DNA of 64,000 nt from Amycolatopsis echigonensis (GTDB taxonomy: Bacteria > Actinomycetota > Actinomycetes > Mycobacteriales > Pseudonocardiaceae), in NCBI RefSeq assembly GCF_014174495.1, contig NZ_JACJHR010000002.1, forward strand, positions 227,499 through 291,498, in the 5' to 3' direction. Positions 10,611-18,211 of the stretch are shown here, in pieces; the stretch's first letter is position 1; every line of letters starts with the position of its first letter. Position numbers and translations under genes: made by a program. Below the pieces are notes generated by a model. It was not told the origin of the DNA. It searched no databases and was given only the letters and a program-made list of their open reading frames with translations.

Positions 10611-11810
10611 GTGACTTCCATCCGGCCCCCTGCTGTCGCGCTGCGCCGGTGGCTAGACGACGCCGCCACCCGGCGGCGGACGGTGTTCGCACTGGTCCTC
10701 GCCGCGGTCGTGGTGGCAGCGACGATTCTCTGGCTCGTCTGCACGATGTGGCCGCTCGACCTGGAGATCTACCGCTCCGGCGCGCGGGCGCTGGCGCAGG
10801 GCGACGATGTCTACGGCCCGCTCCCGCCAACCCGCACCGGACTGATCCTCCCGTTCATCTACCCGCCGTTCGCGGCCGTCGTGTTCCTGGTGTTCGCCGC
10901 GATGCCGCTGCCGCTGGGCGCGATGGTGATGCTCGCCGTCTCGCTCGCGTGCCTCTGCGGAACCGTCTACGTCGTGGTCCGGCCGCGCACCGAACGGCGC
11001 ACCGCGTTGCTGGCCGCTCTGCTGATCGGTGCTGGCTCGCTGGCCTTCGAACCGGTCCGCGAAACGTTGTGGTTCGGGCAAATCAACCTGCTGCTGATGG
11101 CGCTCGTGGTGCTCGACTGCCTCGGCCCGCGCACCCGGCTGCCCCGCGGCGTCCTGCTGGGTCTCGCCGCCGCCATGAAGATCACCCCGGCCGGATTCCT
11201 GCTGTTCTTCTTGCTGAAAAAGGACTTCCGCGCGGCCGTGACCACGGTGGTCACCTTCCTGCTCGCCGGCGTGGCCGGATTCGTGGTCGCGCCGGAAGCG
11301 TCGACGAAGTACTGGTTCGGCGGCGGATTGACCGGCGCGTCCGGCATGAGCGGATCGATTTTCGCGACCAACCAGACCATTCAGGGTGCGGTGCACCGGT
11401 TCGGGCTTCCGGACACCCCGACGCTGATCCTGGTCGCAGTACTGACCCTGGCCGCGCTCGCGCTGACCATTCCCGCGATGCTGCGCGCCGACCCGCCGAT
11501 GGCGTTCCTGCTCAACGCGGCGGCGATCCTGGTGTGTTCGCCGATTTCGTGGTCGCACCACTGGGTGTGGATCGTGCCCGCGATCGTGCTGTTCGCCGGT
11601 CGCGCACACACCCGGCTCGCCGTCGCCGGATTGGCCGCCGTAGCGGCGATTTTCGTGATCGCACCGCATTCGTGGCTGCCGAAGAACGGGTACCTGGAGC
11701 TGTCCTGGGGCCCGGTCGAGCACGTGGTCGGCAACAGTTATTTGCTGCTGGCGCTGGGCTTTCTGGGCTGGCAGTTCTACTCGACGCGCCGTCAAACCGC
11801 CGCGGTCTGA
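10611..11810 (+). CDS. GT87-type polytopic mannosyltransferase
   Basis: A 399-residue integral membrane glycosyltransferase of the GT-C fold, GT87 (DUF2029) family, to which the actinobacterial polyprenyl-phosphate-mannose-dependent alpha-1,2-mannosyltransferases belong. About nine to ten membrane segments are visible, beginning with FALVLAAVVVAATILWLVC. The first extracytoplasmic loop has LDLEIYRSGARAL with the conserved acidic residues expected for catalysis, followed by a YPP motif (FIYPPFAAV). The expected role is adding mannose from a lipid carrier to phosphatidylinositol mannosides, lipomannan or a related envelope glycan on the outer face of the membrane. GTG start, 21 bases after the AraC gene. 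Its 3' end overlaps a helicase remnant on the other strand by 19 bases. Confidence 0.85.
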   Translation: MTSIRPPAVALRRWLDDAATRRRTVFALVLAAVVVAATILWLVCTMWPLDLEIYRSGARALAQGDDVYGPLPPTRTGLILPFIYPPFAAVVFLVFAAMPLPLGAMVMLAVSLACLCGTVYVVVRPRTERRTALLAALLIGAGSLAFEPVRETLWFGQINLLLMALVVLDCLGPRTRLPRGVLLGLAAAMKITPAGFLLFFLLKKDFRAAVTTVVTFLLAGVAGFVVAPEASTKYWFGGGLTGASGMSGSIFATNQTIQGAVHRFGLPDTPTLILVAVLTLAALALTIPAMLRADPPMAFLLNAAAILVCSPISWSHHWVWIVPAIVLFAGRAHTRLAVAGLAAVAAIFVIAPHSWLPKNGYLELSWGPVEHVVGNSYLLLALGFLGWQFYSTRRQTAAV

Positions 11811-12040
11811 GCCTGCAACGGCTCCGGCAACGGATCCGCATGCAGGAGGTGCAGCGTGCTGACCGCTCGGGTGAGCGCGACGTACAACCGTTGCAGCCCA
11901 CGCTCTTCCGCCGCCACGATGCGCGCCGGTTCGACCACCAGGACTGCGTCGTACTCCAGTCCCTTCGCCAAACTCACCGGTGGCGCGAGCGGAGGCGGCT
12001 TATCGGATGTTGCGGGATGGGCTGTCTTCGGTGCTGTGAC
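11792..12040 (-). pseudogene. C-terminal remnant of a HelD/UvrD-like helicase
   Basis: The minus-strand frame of about 82 codons contains SLAKGLEYDAVLVVEPARI and RGLQRLYVALTRAVSTLHLL, the motif V/VI end of superfamily-1 helicases of the HelD/HelR type (ALTRA is the usual motif VI). All upstream helicase domains are missing: just before this stretch lies the stop codon of the UTRA gene in the same frame (TGA at 12041-12043). No start codon is convincing. It is therefore the stranded 3' end of a deleted helicase gene, evidence of deletion or recombination in this accessory block. Confidence 0.8.
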
Positions 12041-12598
12041 TCAGTCCGCCGGCCATGCATAAGACAGCTGATACCGGTCAGCGGCAAGGACCATGTCGTT
12101 GATTTCCAGCGGGGAACCGTCCTCACCGTGGGCGACCCGGGTCACCGTCAGGACCGGCGTTCCTTCGGAGAGGTGCAGAAGTGCCGCCTCCGCCGGGGTC
12201 GGCAGCCGCGCGCCGACGTGCTCAACGAACGATCCAAGCCGATGACCAGCCTCTTCGAGCCTCGCGTAGGTTCCGCCAGGGCCAGTTTCGACGTCCTCGA
12301 TCGCCGTGCCGCGCGTCAGCTCGCGCGAGAGGCGTGACACCGAAAGCTGAACCGCCTGCCCGTCCGCTCGCAGAACCCGCTCCCGCACCGTGACTTCGGC
12401 ACCTTCGGCAATTGCGAGATGCTGCGCCACACCGGCATCTGCCTGCTCGAACCGCACTTCCACGGAAGCGGAGGGAACGAATCCGTTGGCTCCGGCGTCC
12501 GCGAGAAACGCCGCCCGGTTCTCCGCTCGGGCTGCGCGCGACAGTCTGGCTTGGGAGCTGCGCTGGATGTTGCTCGCGGGCTCGACGAAATCGACCAT
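12041..12598 (-). CDS. UTRA domain protein, GntR-type regulator lacking its DNA-binding domain
   Basis: About 185 residues matching only the C-terminal effector-binding (UTRA) half of GntR/HutC regulators. The chorismate-lyase-like fold is recognised by VRERVLRADGQAVQLSVSRL, TGPGGTYARLEEAGHRLGSF and TPVLTVTRVAHGEDGSPLEINDMV-type order of motifs (given here only in part). The usual N-terminal winged helix-turn-helix of about 65 residues is absent; the frame starts at ATG 12598 and upstream sequence in all three frames shows no helix-turn-helix. It may be a decayed regulator or a DNA-binding-free ligand sensor. It ends where the helicase remnant begins, in the same frame, which supports an origin by deletion. 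Confidence 0.75.
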   Translation of the reverse strand: MVDFVEPASNIQRSSQARLSRAARAENRAAFLADAGANGFVPSASVEVRFEQADAGVAQHLAIAEGAEVTVRERVLRADGQAVQLSVSRLSRELTRGTAIEDVETGPGGTYARLEEAGHRLGSFVEHVGARLPTPAEAALLHLSEGTPVLTVTRVAHGEDGSPLEINDMVLAADRYQLSYAWPAD

Positions 12599-12701
12599 GC
12601 ACCCATCTTCGCCTCGATGTCCACTCCGTGAAAGGGCCACGCCCCGACAGACGCTTATCGAACTACAGCACCGGTTGCGATTCCTCCAGCCAACTGAGGA
12701 A

Positions 12702-13349
12702 TTACGCCGATTCCTTTGCGGACAAGCCAAGCGAAAGGCCGCGCACCATCCGATACCGTCGGAACCCGCTGCCTCGAACTCCCGGAAATTCCTGCACCTT
12801 CCGCCATTCGTCAGACACTCCGACCGTGCCTCGTCCGGACCGCGCCAGCGCGTCGCGATGGGACTGTTCGTCCGTCCACTCCGCATAGTTGAGCACGCGA
12901 GTCCCGTCGGTGCTGACATGGAAATGCCCGGATATCCCGCCCGGCGCGGGCTTTTTCTCGCTCGCCAACGCATCGAACACGGTGTCCACCCAGCGCCGCT
13001 GCCGCTGCGGATCCGCACCGTCGAACTCGACGCTCACCACGACAATGCATCCCGGAATCGCCGAGTTATCCCGGTTTCCGCTGCGGTACAACCGGTATTC
13101 CACCGGATCACTCCCGGAAACCCGGCGCACAAGCCCGGGATCAGCCGCTCCCTCCGCCCATTGGGTGTAGACCAGCGACGTCTCTCCGTCGGTACTCGCC
13201 AATGCGTTGAACGACATCAGCCCCGTGGGCCACGGCTCTTTCTCCAGCCGGGCAAGCACCTCCGCCGCGCCGACGGTCGTCTCGGCGACTAGCTCAACAT
13301 CGACGTCCGTGCGAGCGAAGTCAGGTCGCACAACCTGGTTGACAGTCAT
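12702..13349 (-). CDS. Antibiotic-biosynthesis-monooxygenase-like (ABM fold) protein
   Basis: A 215-residue protein consisting of two dimeric alpha-beta-barrel (ABM) type repeats. The first shows FNALASTDGETSLVYTQWAE, the second FHVSTDGTRVLNYAEWTDEQ; the shared pattern 'ST-DGT/E...YxxW' is typical of antibiotic biosynthesis monooxygenase-like and heme-oxygenase-like domains. Such proteins often handle quinones, heme or small aromatic metabolites, but no specific substrate can be given. Cytoplasmic, no signal. ATG 13349 is preceded by AAGGGA at good spacing. It is about 100 bases upstream of the UTRA gene on the same strand and may have been regulated by the intact ancestor of that protein. 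Confidence 0.75.
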   Translation of the reverse strand: MTVNQVVRPDFARTDVDVELVAETTVGAAEVLARLEKEPWPTGLMSFNALASTDGETSLVYTQWAEGAADPGLVRRVSGSDPVEYRLYRSGNRDNSAIPGCIVVVSVEFDGADPQRQRRWVDTVFDALASEKKPAPGGISGHFHVSTDGTRVLNYAEWTDEQSHRDALARSGRGTVGVSDEWRKVQEFPGVRGSGFRRYRMVRGLSLGLSAKESA

Positions 13350-13465
13350 GAATATCCCTTCGAAATCAGTGCTGACTCTCGAAGGATGGAACTTCAAGGG
13401 AAGTTGAAGTCAAGCCAGCAGCCGTGACCCTCGCTACTCTGACTGTCACGAGGGCAGGGGTCTTG

Positions 13466-13911
13466 ATGGTTTCCAACCAGGCAAGGATTGTGCGCTGTTT
13501 CGCGCCGGCAGCGCTGCTGGCGGCCGGACCCGACCAGGCGGGCTGTCCAACTTCCGGTTCGGGCCGCCCTGGAACATGCCGAACGCGCGAACACCGGTGA
13601 CATAAGCAAACTGGACGGATTGACGGTCCGCGTCGAGACGTACGACAGCCTGGACGGCGCGATCTACGCCAACCACGCGACCTGCCACCCGCGCGTCGCC
13701 CGCCCAGGCGGTCAGCCCAGGGAAGCCACCTCCAACAAAAGGTGGGCGACGGCGACGTCTGCTGGGTTCCGATGACCCCGGCCACGCGGATCTGTCCTTC
13801 AAGGTGGGCCGCCACCTGGTCACCATGTCGGCTTTCCGCAGCGAGGACTACCAGCCGCCCGCGCTCGATGTCGTCCTGAAGATCATCGACCGGTTGAAGC
13901 AGCTCCCGTAG
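13466..13911 (+). pseudogene. Frameshifted lipoprotein-type gene (DUF3558-like)
   Basis: Three plus-strand frames each carry a protein-like piece. Around 13,466 an N-terminus MVSNQARIVRCFAPAALLAAG resembles a damaged lipoprotein signal; 13,610-13,690 encodes LDGLTVRVETYDSLDGAIYA; 13,790-13,911 in yet another frame encodes SFKVGRHLVTMSAFRSEDY and ends DRLKQLP at a TAG. The order and amino-acid quality match a short secreted lipoprotein of the DUF3558 kind broken by at least two frameshifts. No single frame spans the region. The minus-strand open frames over it are low quality. Confidence 0.55.
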
Positions 13912-13937
13912 GACCCTGAACGCACGATCCCCGCTGT

Positions 13938-14399
13938 TCAGGAGCGGTTGGCGAAGAACTCCCGGGCGGTCGGAGGAAACCAGAGCAGGACGACGGTGAG
14001 GATCTGCGCGGCGCTGATGATCGGGATCGTTGTGTGGAACATCGGCGAGGAAGACCAGGACACCACGCTGAACACCACGGACAGCAGCTGGGACACCGTG
14101 GTGAGACGACGGGTCCACGGCCGCCCGGTGGCCAGCTTCCATACCAGGAGTGCGCAAAGCACCAGGAGGATGCCGTGGAAGGCGGCTCCGGAAGTCACGG
14201 CGATGGTGGTTGACCGGCCGACCTCGGCCGCGCCGAACTCGGGATGCTGAGCTGCGATCTGGTCGCGCAAGGTGCTGCGGTTGAGCTCCATCACCAAGGG
14301 CACGACCAGGTGGCTGATCGCTACGGCGGTCAGCAGTATCCGCGCCGTCTGAACGGGCGTCGGGGTCCGCGATGCCGTGACCTGTACAGGTTGTCGCAT
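13938..14399 (-). CDS. Small four-helix integral membrane protein
   Basis: A 153-residue membrane protein with four hydrophobic helices: ARILLTAVAISHLVVPLVM near the start, GAAFHGILLVLCALLVWKL in the middle, then LLSVVFSVVSW and IISAAQILTVVLLWF near the end. Short polar loops; no catalytic motif recognised. The ATG at 14399 lies 2 bases beyond the stop of the MarR gene at 14402, so the two are one transcriptional unit and the regulator probably controls this protein. A role in transport or in sensing membrane stress is possible but unproven. Confidence 0.8.
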   Translation of the reverse strand: MRQPVQVTASRTPTPVQTARILLTAVAISHLVVPLVMELNRSTLRDQIAAQHPEFGAAEVGRSTTIAVTSGAAFHGILLVLCALLVWKLATGRPWTRRLTTVSQLLSVVFSVVSWSSSPMFHTTIPIISAAQILTVVLLWFPPTAREFFANRS

Positions 14400-14401
14400 G
14401 T

Positions 14402-14914
14402 CTAGTCCTCCGCCGCTTCCCCGGGTTTCACTTGACCTCGCGCTCGGAGCCACCGGGGCCTGGTGCCGGTCCGGGACTTGGCCCCGGATGTGTCGCCGTG
14501 TTGTTTCCAGGCCTGGTTGAGCCGGGTGATCAGAGTCAGCGCGGTGGACACGTCCTCGTCCGGCCAGTCGGAGATGACGTCAGCGAACACGGCCGCTCCA
14601 GCCTGGATCGTGGTGTCGATCTCCGCATGACCCTCTTCGGTCAGCCGCGCGAGGAACGTCCGGGAGTCCTCCGGATCAGGTTCCACCGCGAGGTGCCCCG
14701 CGCGCTCCAGGGCGGCGAGGTGCCGGCTGGTCGCGGACGCGGTGAGACCCAGTTCGGCGGCGATCGTCCTCGGGCGGACCGGCCCGAGCGCGGCGATGGT
14801 CCCCAACACCCGCACCCGGGTCAGGTCCAGGCGTCGGGAAATCCCGCGGTGTCCCTGGTCGATGAGTTCCATGACCGAACGGGCCAGTTCCAGCCGGTCA
14901 TTTCGTTGCGACAT
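14402..14914 (-). CDS. MarR-family transcriptional regulator
   Basis: A 170-residue winged helix-turn-helix regulator of the MarR family. The recognition region is VRPRTIAAELGLTASATSRH and the wing is AVEPDPEDSRTFLARLTEEG, with the conserved DxRxxxxxLT pattern. N- and C-terminal helices for dimerisation flank it; a basic Gly/Arg-rich tail of about 25 residues is unusual. MarR proteins normally repress an adjacent gene and are released by phenolic or oxidant ligands. Here the membrane protein gene follows within 2 bases, so it is the obvious target. The upstream 385 bases contain no gene and should carry the promoter and operator. Confidence 0.9.
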   Translation of the reverse strand: MSQRNDRLELARSVMELIDQGHRGISRRLDLTRVRVLGTIAALGPVRPRTIAAELGLTASATSRHLAALERAGHLAVEPDPEDSRTFLARLTEEGHAEIDTTIQAGAAVFADVISDWPDEDVSTALTLITRLNQAWKQHGDTSGAKSRTGTRPRWLRARGQVKPGEAAED

Positions 14915-15243
14915 GAAACGAAGCTAGCAGATTGGGTCTCCGTGTCGCCACACCCGACCGGTGACCCCCTTTCGCCCACTACATCCGCGCGAACACCGTC
15001 CACAGTGGATCGACTCTGGGGAGGGCTGCCTGAGGGCAAAGAAATACCGCGACTAGGGCCGTATCTGCCAGCTCCGCTCCGGCCGGTGGCAGGCCCGATA
15101 CTCAGGCCCTCACGGCACCCTTCGGCAGGCGAGCTCGCGGCCGGGATGAGCGGCAACATCGCGTAGGCCCGCTGGCCGGTCCGCACATGGGCCCGTTTCC
15201 AAGCGGAAGGGCACGGGAGGGAACACGGCCGCCTGAAACGACG
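14915..15243. other. Gene-free interval upstream of the MarR operon
   Basis: No coding frame with protein-like content is visible. A small palindrome (CCACAGTGG) occurs near 15,001. The interval likely carries the MarR promoter at its left end; I see nothing else I can support. Confidence 0.5.
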
Positions 15244-15280
15244 AAGGCCAGGTCCGGCAATAAGCCGCTGACCTGGCCTT
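15244..15280 (-). terminator. Terminator downstream of tRNA-Ala
   Basis: An 11-bp stem (15244-15254 pairing with 15270-15280) with an inner CGGC/GCCG extension lies 20 bases past the 3' end of tRNA-Ala on the minus strand. It fits a factor-independent terminator, although the U-run is short. Confidence 0.7.
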
Positions 15281-15299
15281 TGTCACGTCCCCTGCTGGG

Positions 15300-15372
15300 T
15301 GGACCTGAGGGGAATCGAACCCCTGACCCCCGCCTTGCAAAGGCGGTGCTCTACCAATTGAGCTACAGGCCC
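15300..15372 (-). tRNA. tRNA-Ala (anticodon TGC)
   Basis: A 73-nt cloverleaf on the minus strand. The acceptor stem starts GGGCCTG and pairs with CAGGTCC plus discriminator A; the anticodon arm CCGCC-TTTGCAA-GGCGG gives anticodon TGC; the T-arm has GGTTCGATTCC. CCA is not encoded. tRNA-Ile and tRNA-Ala downstream of gyrA are the standard actinobacterial arrangement. Confidence 0.96.
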
Positions 15373-15402
15373 GGTGCGGACCGAGGTCCGCGAAGCATTA
15401 CG

Positions 15403-15573
15403 TCAGTTGCGCGACGCGTCCGCGGCCTTGGCCGGCGTGCTGCCGTTCGCCGACGGGGCGGCAGGCGTGGTGGCTTCGCGCCACAGGTCAGCCTCGGCCT
15501 TGGCCGCCTTGTTCCGCTTGACGACGAACAGGACGCCGCCCGCGACGACCGCGAGTGCCAACAGCTTCTTCAC
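15403..15573 (-). CDS. DLW-39 family microprotein
   Basis: A 56-residue protein read from GTG 15573 to TGA 15403. It begins MKKLLALAVVAGGVLFVVKR, a short membrane helix followed by positive charges, and then contains EADLWREAT, the DLW motif that gives the DLW-39 family its name. AAGGGGG precedes the start at good distance. The tail is Ala/Pro/Ser-rich and longer than the 39-residue type. The gene sits 30 bases upstream of tRNA-Ala and downstream of the HEAT-like gene, a position it often occupies near gyrA in actinobacteria. Function is unknown; a small single-pass membrane protein is all the sequence shows. Confidence 0.85.
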   Translation of the reverse strand: MKKLLALAVVAGGVLFVVKRNKAAKAEADLWREATTPAAPSANGSTPAKAADASRN

Positions 15574-15655
15574 CTGAAGCCCCCTTCTCAGTGCTTGCGC
15601 TACCCCACGATGCTACCGGACCCGCCGCACGTCCCGTCCAGCGGTTCCGTCTCTC

Positions 15656-15669
15656 GTTCCACGTGGAAC
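15656..15669. promoter_or_regulatory. parS-like site (variant palindrome)
   Basis: GTTCCACGTGGAAC is a perfect 14-bp palindrome differing from the consensus GTTTCACGTGAAAC at the two symmetric T/A positions. The same sequence recurs at 54,801. It lies in the 344-base gene-free interval between the DLW-39 gene and the HEAT-like gene. Confidence 0.75.
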
Positions 15670-15917
15670 ACCGGGAATATCCGGAGCGAGCGGTCCGTTG
15701 AATCAAACGGCCCCGAGCGGCCGCGCAACACTCAGCCCTGCCGGTCCTTCTCTTCCCGGCAGGGCTGACTCGTCTTGGGCCGCCGCTCGACCAGTTCGGC
15801 TTCGCCCGCACCCGCCCCGCGAACCGCCACACCGACCCATTTCTGGACAGCGGCAACGGCTCCGCGGTCACCCATGCCAAAACCCTGCTGCGCGACCTGT
15901 AACGGCAGACCCGCTGA

Positions 15918-17309
15918 TCACCTCGCGAGCCCGGCAGCGAACATGATCTCCGAAACCTGGTTCCGGCCAAGGGAAAGCGTGTCGAGCAGATCCGAGATCC
16001 GTTGCTGCTGCGCGGCAGTCGGCTGGAAATACATCGGCAGCACCAGCCGGCCCCGAAGGACCCCGGACTCGAGGTCGGCGATAACCGCCTCCCATCCGCC
16101 GAGGCTACGGTGCAGCCACCATCCCCGAAGCTGAAGCGCCGGGTCCGCGGAATCCTTCAGCACAGCCAAATCCTCTACCGACCACAGCTGCGGACTGCTG
16201 CTGAGCACCTCGCCCGCCAAGCGGGCCACCCGGGAGTGCTCGCCGGTCATTTCCGTGAGCAGCCAAGGAACTTCCTCAGCAACAGCCTTGCCGCGGAGCA
16301 ATGACAATCCAGTCTTTTTCAAGGCCAAATCCGAACTCTGCGCAAGCTCGACGATCTCCGCACGGTCAATCTCGGTCCCGCTCTCCGTAAGCCCGGCGTA
16401 CGCCCGAGCCCGCACCATCAGCGTGGCAGAAGAACGTGCGACCGCGGCATAAACCTCCACCGGATCCCGTCCCATTTCTTGCCAGCGCAGCCGTGCCCAC
16501 AGCCGCACGAGCACCGACCGGTCGAGCAGAAGTTGTTCCACCTCAACGGGATCGAGCTGTGCCGCGGTCAGCTTCACCAATCCCAGCACCCGGCTCTCCG
16601 CGGACCGCCCTCGAAGCAACTGCTCCGCGATGACGTCCGGCGTCGCCGAATCAGCGATGACCCCGATCAACAGCCGCCGTACGACCTGGTCCCGTTCCCG
16701 AGGCAGCAACCGGACCGCGTCCGGCAAGCCGAGCAGTCCGGATTCGAAACTGCGCCGGAACGCGGTCCGCCGTAAGTCGAAGTCACCAGAACTTCGCAAG
16801 GTCTCCCACACCGACGCCTCGTCCTGCGCGGCGACCACCGCACGCAGGTAGCGCGCAAGAACACCCGAACCGCGCCCGCGCCGCGAAATCCGCTGCAACA
16901 ACGGCACGATCTGCTCAGCCTGCGCCAATGTCGTACGCCGCAGCACCTCTCCTTCGGCGAGTTCGCGGACCACCTCGACATGGTCGGTAACCCGGACCGC
17001 CAACGCCCGATCGCTCACCGCACCTGCCGAAGCGCACAACACGCGAACCGCCTGCTCCCGGAGACGGCCGTCCGGGTGCATCGAAGCCAACGCCGCGACA
17101 ACCGGCGTAGCGTTCTTCAGCTTCCATTCCTTCGCCCGTCCCAGCACCGGCACCGGATAACGCGCCTGGCGGGCGTAGTAGTCGATCCGCAGCATCTCGC
17201 GCGCGCTCGCCGCGGCGAGCCAGGCTTCGATCTCGGCCAAGCCAGACTGAAAACGCCGGTTGGCCGCGCCGCGGCTCAGCTGCTCACGGATCTGCCCTGG
17301 AGTCTGCAC
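15918..17309 (-). CDS. HEAT/armadillo-like helical repeat protein
   Basis: A 463-residue all-helical protein. Repeating pairs of amphipathic helices, Leu/Ala/Arg-rich with recurrent patterns such as DGRLREQAVRVLCASAG, ADSATPDVIAEQLLRG and DPALQLRGWWLHRSLGGW, suggest an alpha solenoid of the HEAT type. No catalytic motif, signal or membrane segment is present. The GTG at 17309 starts VQTPGQIREQ. It lies between the tRNA-Ile gene and the DLW-39/tRNA-Ala pair, where the conserved backbone normally has no such gene, so it is a lineage-specific insertion. Likely a protein-protein interaction scaffold; function unknown. Confidence 0.8.
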   Translation of the reverse strand: MQTPGQIREQLSRGAANRRFQSGLAEIEAWLAAASAREMLRIDYYARQARYPVPVLGRAKEWKLKNATPVVAALASMHPDGRLREQAVRVLCASAGAVSDRALAVRVTDHVEVVRELAEGEVLRRTTLAQAEQIVPLLQRISRRGRGSGVLARYLRAVVAAQDEASVWETLRSSGDFDLRRTAFRRSFESGLLGLPDAVRLLPRERDQVVRRLLIGVIADSATPDVIAEQLLRGRSAESRVLGLVKLTAAQLDPVEVEQLLLDRSVLVRLWARLRWQEMGRDPVEVYAAVARSSATLMVRARAYAGLTESGTEIDRAEIVELAQSSDLALKKTGLSLLRGKAVAEEVPWLLTEMTGEHSRVARLAGEVLSSSPQLWSVEDLAVLKDSADPALQLRGWWLHRSLGGWEAVIADLESGVLRGRLVLPMYFQPTAAQQQRISDLLDTLSLGRNQVSEIMFAAGLAR

Positions 17310-17354
17310 GCGGATGATTCTGGCGAGAACACCACCCGGCAGTCACCCGAAATA

Positions 17355-17395
17355 CCGGAAGGCCGGTCCGCAGGGTCTGCGAACCGGCCTTCCGG
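17355..17395 (-). terminator. Hairpin terminator downstream of tRNA-Ile
   Basis: A 13-bp perfect stem (17355-17367 with 17383-17395) beginning 7 bases past the tRNA-Ile 3' end. It lies upstream of the HEAT-like gene start and should separate the two transcripts. Confidence 0.7.
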
Positions 17396-17401
17396 GGAAT
17401 G

Positions 17402-17475
17402 TGGGCCCAGGAGGACTTGAACCTCCGACCTCTTCGTTATCAGCGAAGCGCTCTAACCGCCTGAGCTATGGGCCC
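17402..17475 (-). tRNA. tRNA-Ile (anticodon GAT)
   Basis: A 74-nt cloverleaf on the minus strand. The acceptor stem GGGCCCA pairs with TGGGCCC and discriminator A; the anticodon arm CTTCG-CTGATAA-CGAAG gives GAT; the T-arm shows GGTTCAAGTCC. Its place after gyrA and the DUF3566 gene is conserved. Confidence 0.96.
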
Positions 17476-17525
17476 GTCGAACGAGGAGAACTCTACCGGA
17501 CCCCTCATCCGCTCTCGCAACCGGG

Positions 17526-18176
17526 TTACTCTCGCTCCGACAGCGTGACCTCCAGGCCTCCCGCGAGATCCGCCGACACGTTGTAGATGAACGCGCTCAC
17601 CGTGGCCAGCGCGGACACCAGCACGATGTTGATCGCTCCGAGGATGGCCGCGATGCCGAACACGCGCCCGGCGCTGATCAGCGGTTCCGGGGACGCGTTC
17701 GCGCCCTCGCCGCCGACCAGGGACGAGTACGTGCCGTTCAGCTTGTCCCACACGCCCATGCCGTCGAGCACCGTGTAGAGCACGCCGACCGCGACCAGCC
17801 ACACGAAGAACATCGCGACGCCGAGCACCAGTGCCAGCTTCAGCACCGACCACGGGTCGAACCGCTTGATCTGCAGGCTCGCCCGTCGCGGGCCCCGGCC
17901 GGGACGGCGCAGTGCGCTCGGCGTCGGCCGGGTGCGGCCCGCGGCCGGCACGTCGGCAGCCGGCGGCGGTGCCTCGCCTCCGAAGATGCGGGGCGCCGCC
18001 GTGCCGGTCACCGGGTAGTCGTTCTCGGCCGCGGCCGGTTCGCCAGCCGCGGTGGGCACGTCCTCGGTCGCGATCCGCGCCGTGGCCATGGCCTCGGAGT
18101 CGCCGCCGCCGTCCTTGGCGGTGCGCTGCCAGGGCGGGTTGGCCGACGCGTCGTCGGCCTTGTCGGATGGTGCCAC
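17526..18176 (-). CDS. DUF3566 family membrane protein
   Basis: A 216-residue protein of the family always found just downstream of gyrA in actinobacteria. The first about 100 residues are a hydrophilic, Pro/Ala-rich disordered region; a basic patch (RRASLQIKRFDPWSVLKLAL) leads into the first membrane helix (ALVLGVAMFFVWLVAVGVLY), and a second helix is near the C-terminus (IAAILGAINIVLVSALATVS). GTG start at 18176, 35 bases after the gyrA stop, so it is likely part of the gyrase transcript. The conserved FDPWSVLK segment at the membrane entry is the family hallmark. Function unknown, possibly linked to the membrane attachment of the origin region. Confidence 0.88.
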   Translation of the reverse strand: MAPSDKADDASANPPWQRTAKDGGGDSEAMATARIATEDVPTAAGEPAAAENDYPVTGTAAPRIFGGEAPPPAADVPAAGRTRPTPSALRRPGRGPRRASLQIKRFDPWSVLKLALVLGVAMFFVWLVAVGVLYTVLDGMGVWDKLNGTYSSLVGGEGANASPEPLISAGRVFGIAAILGAINIVLVSALATVSAFIYNVSADLAGGLEVTLSERE

Positions 18177-18211
18177 GTTGAGTCAGTCCTTACCCGTGCG
18201 TGGGGCGCCGA

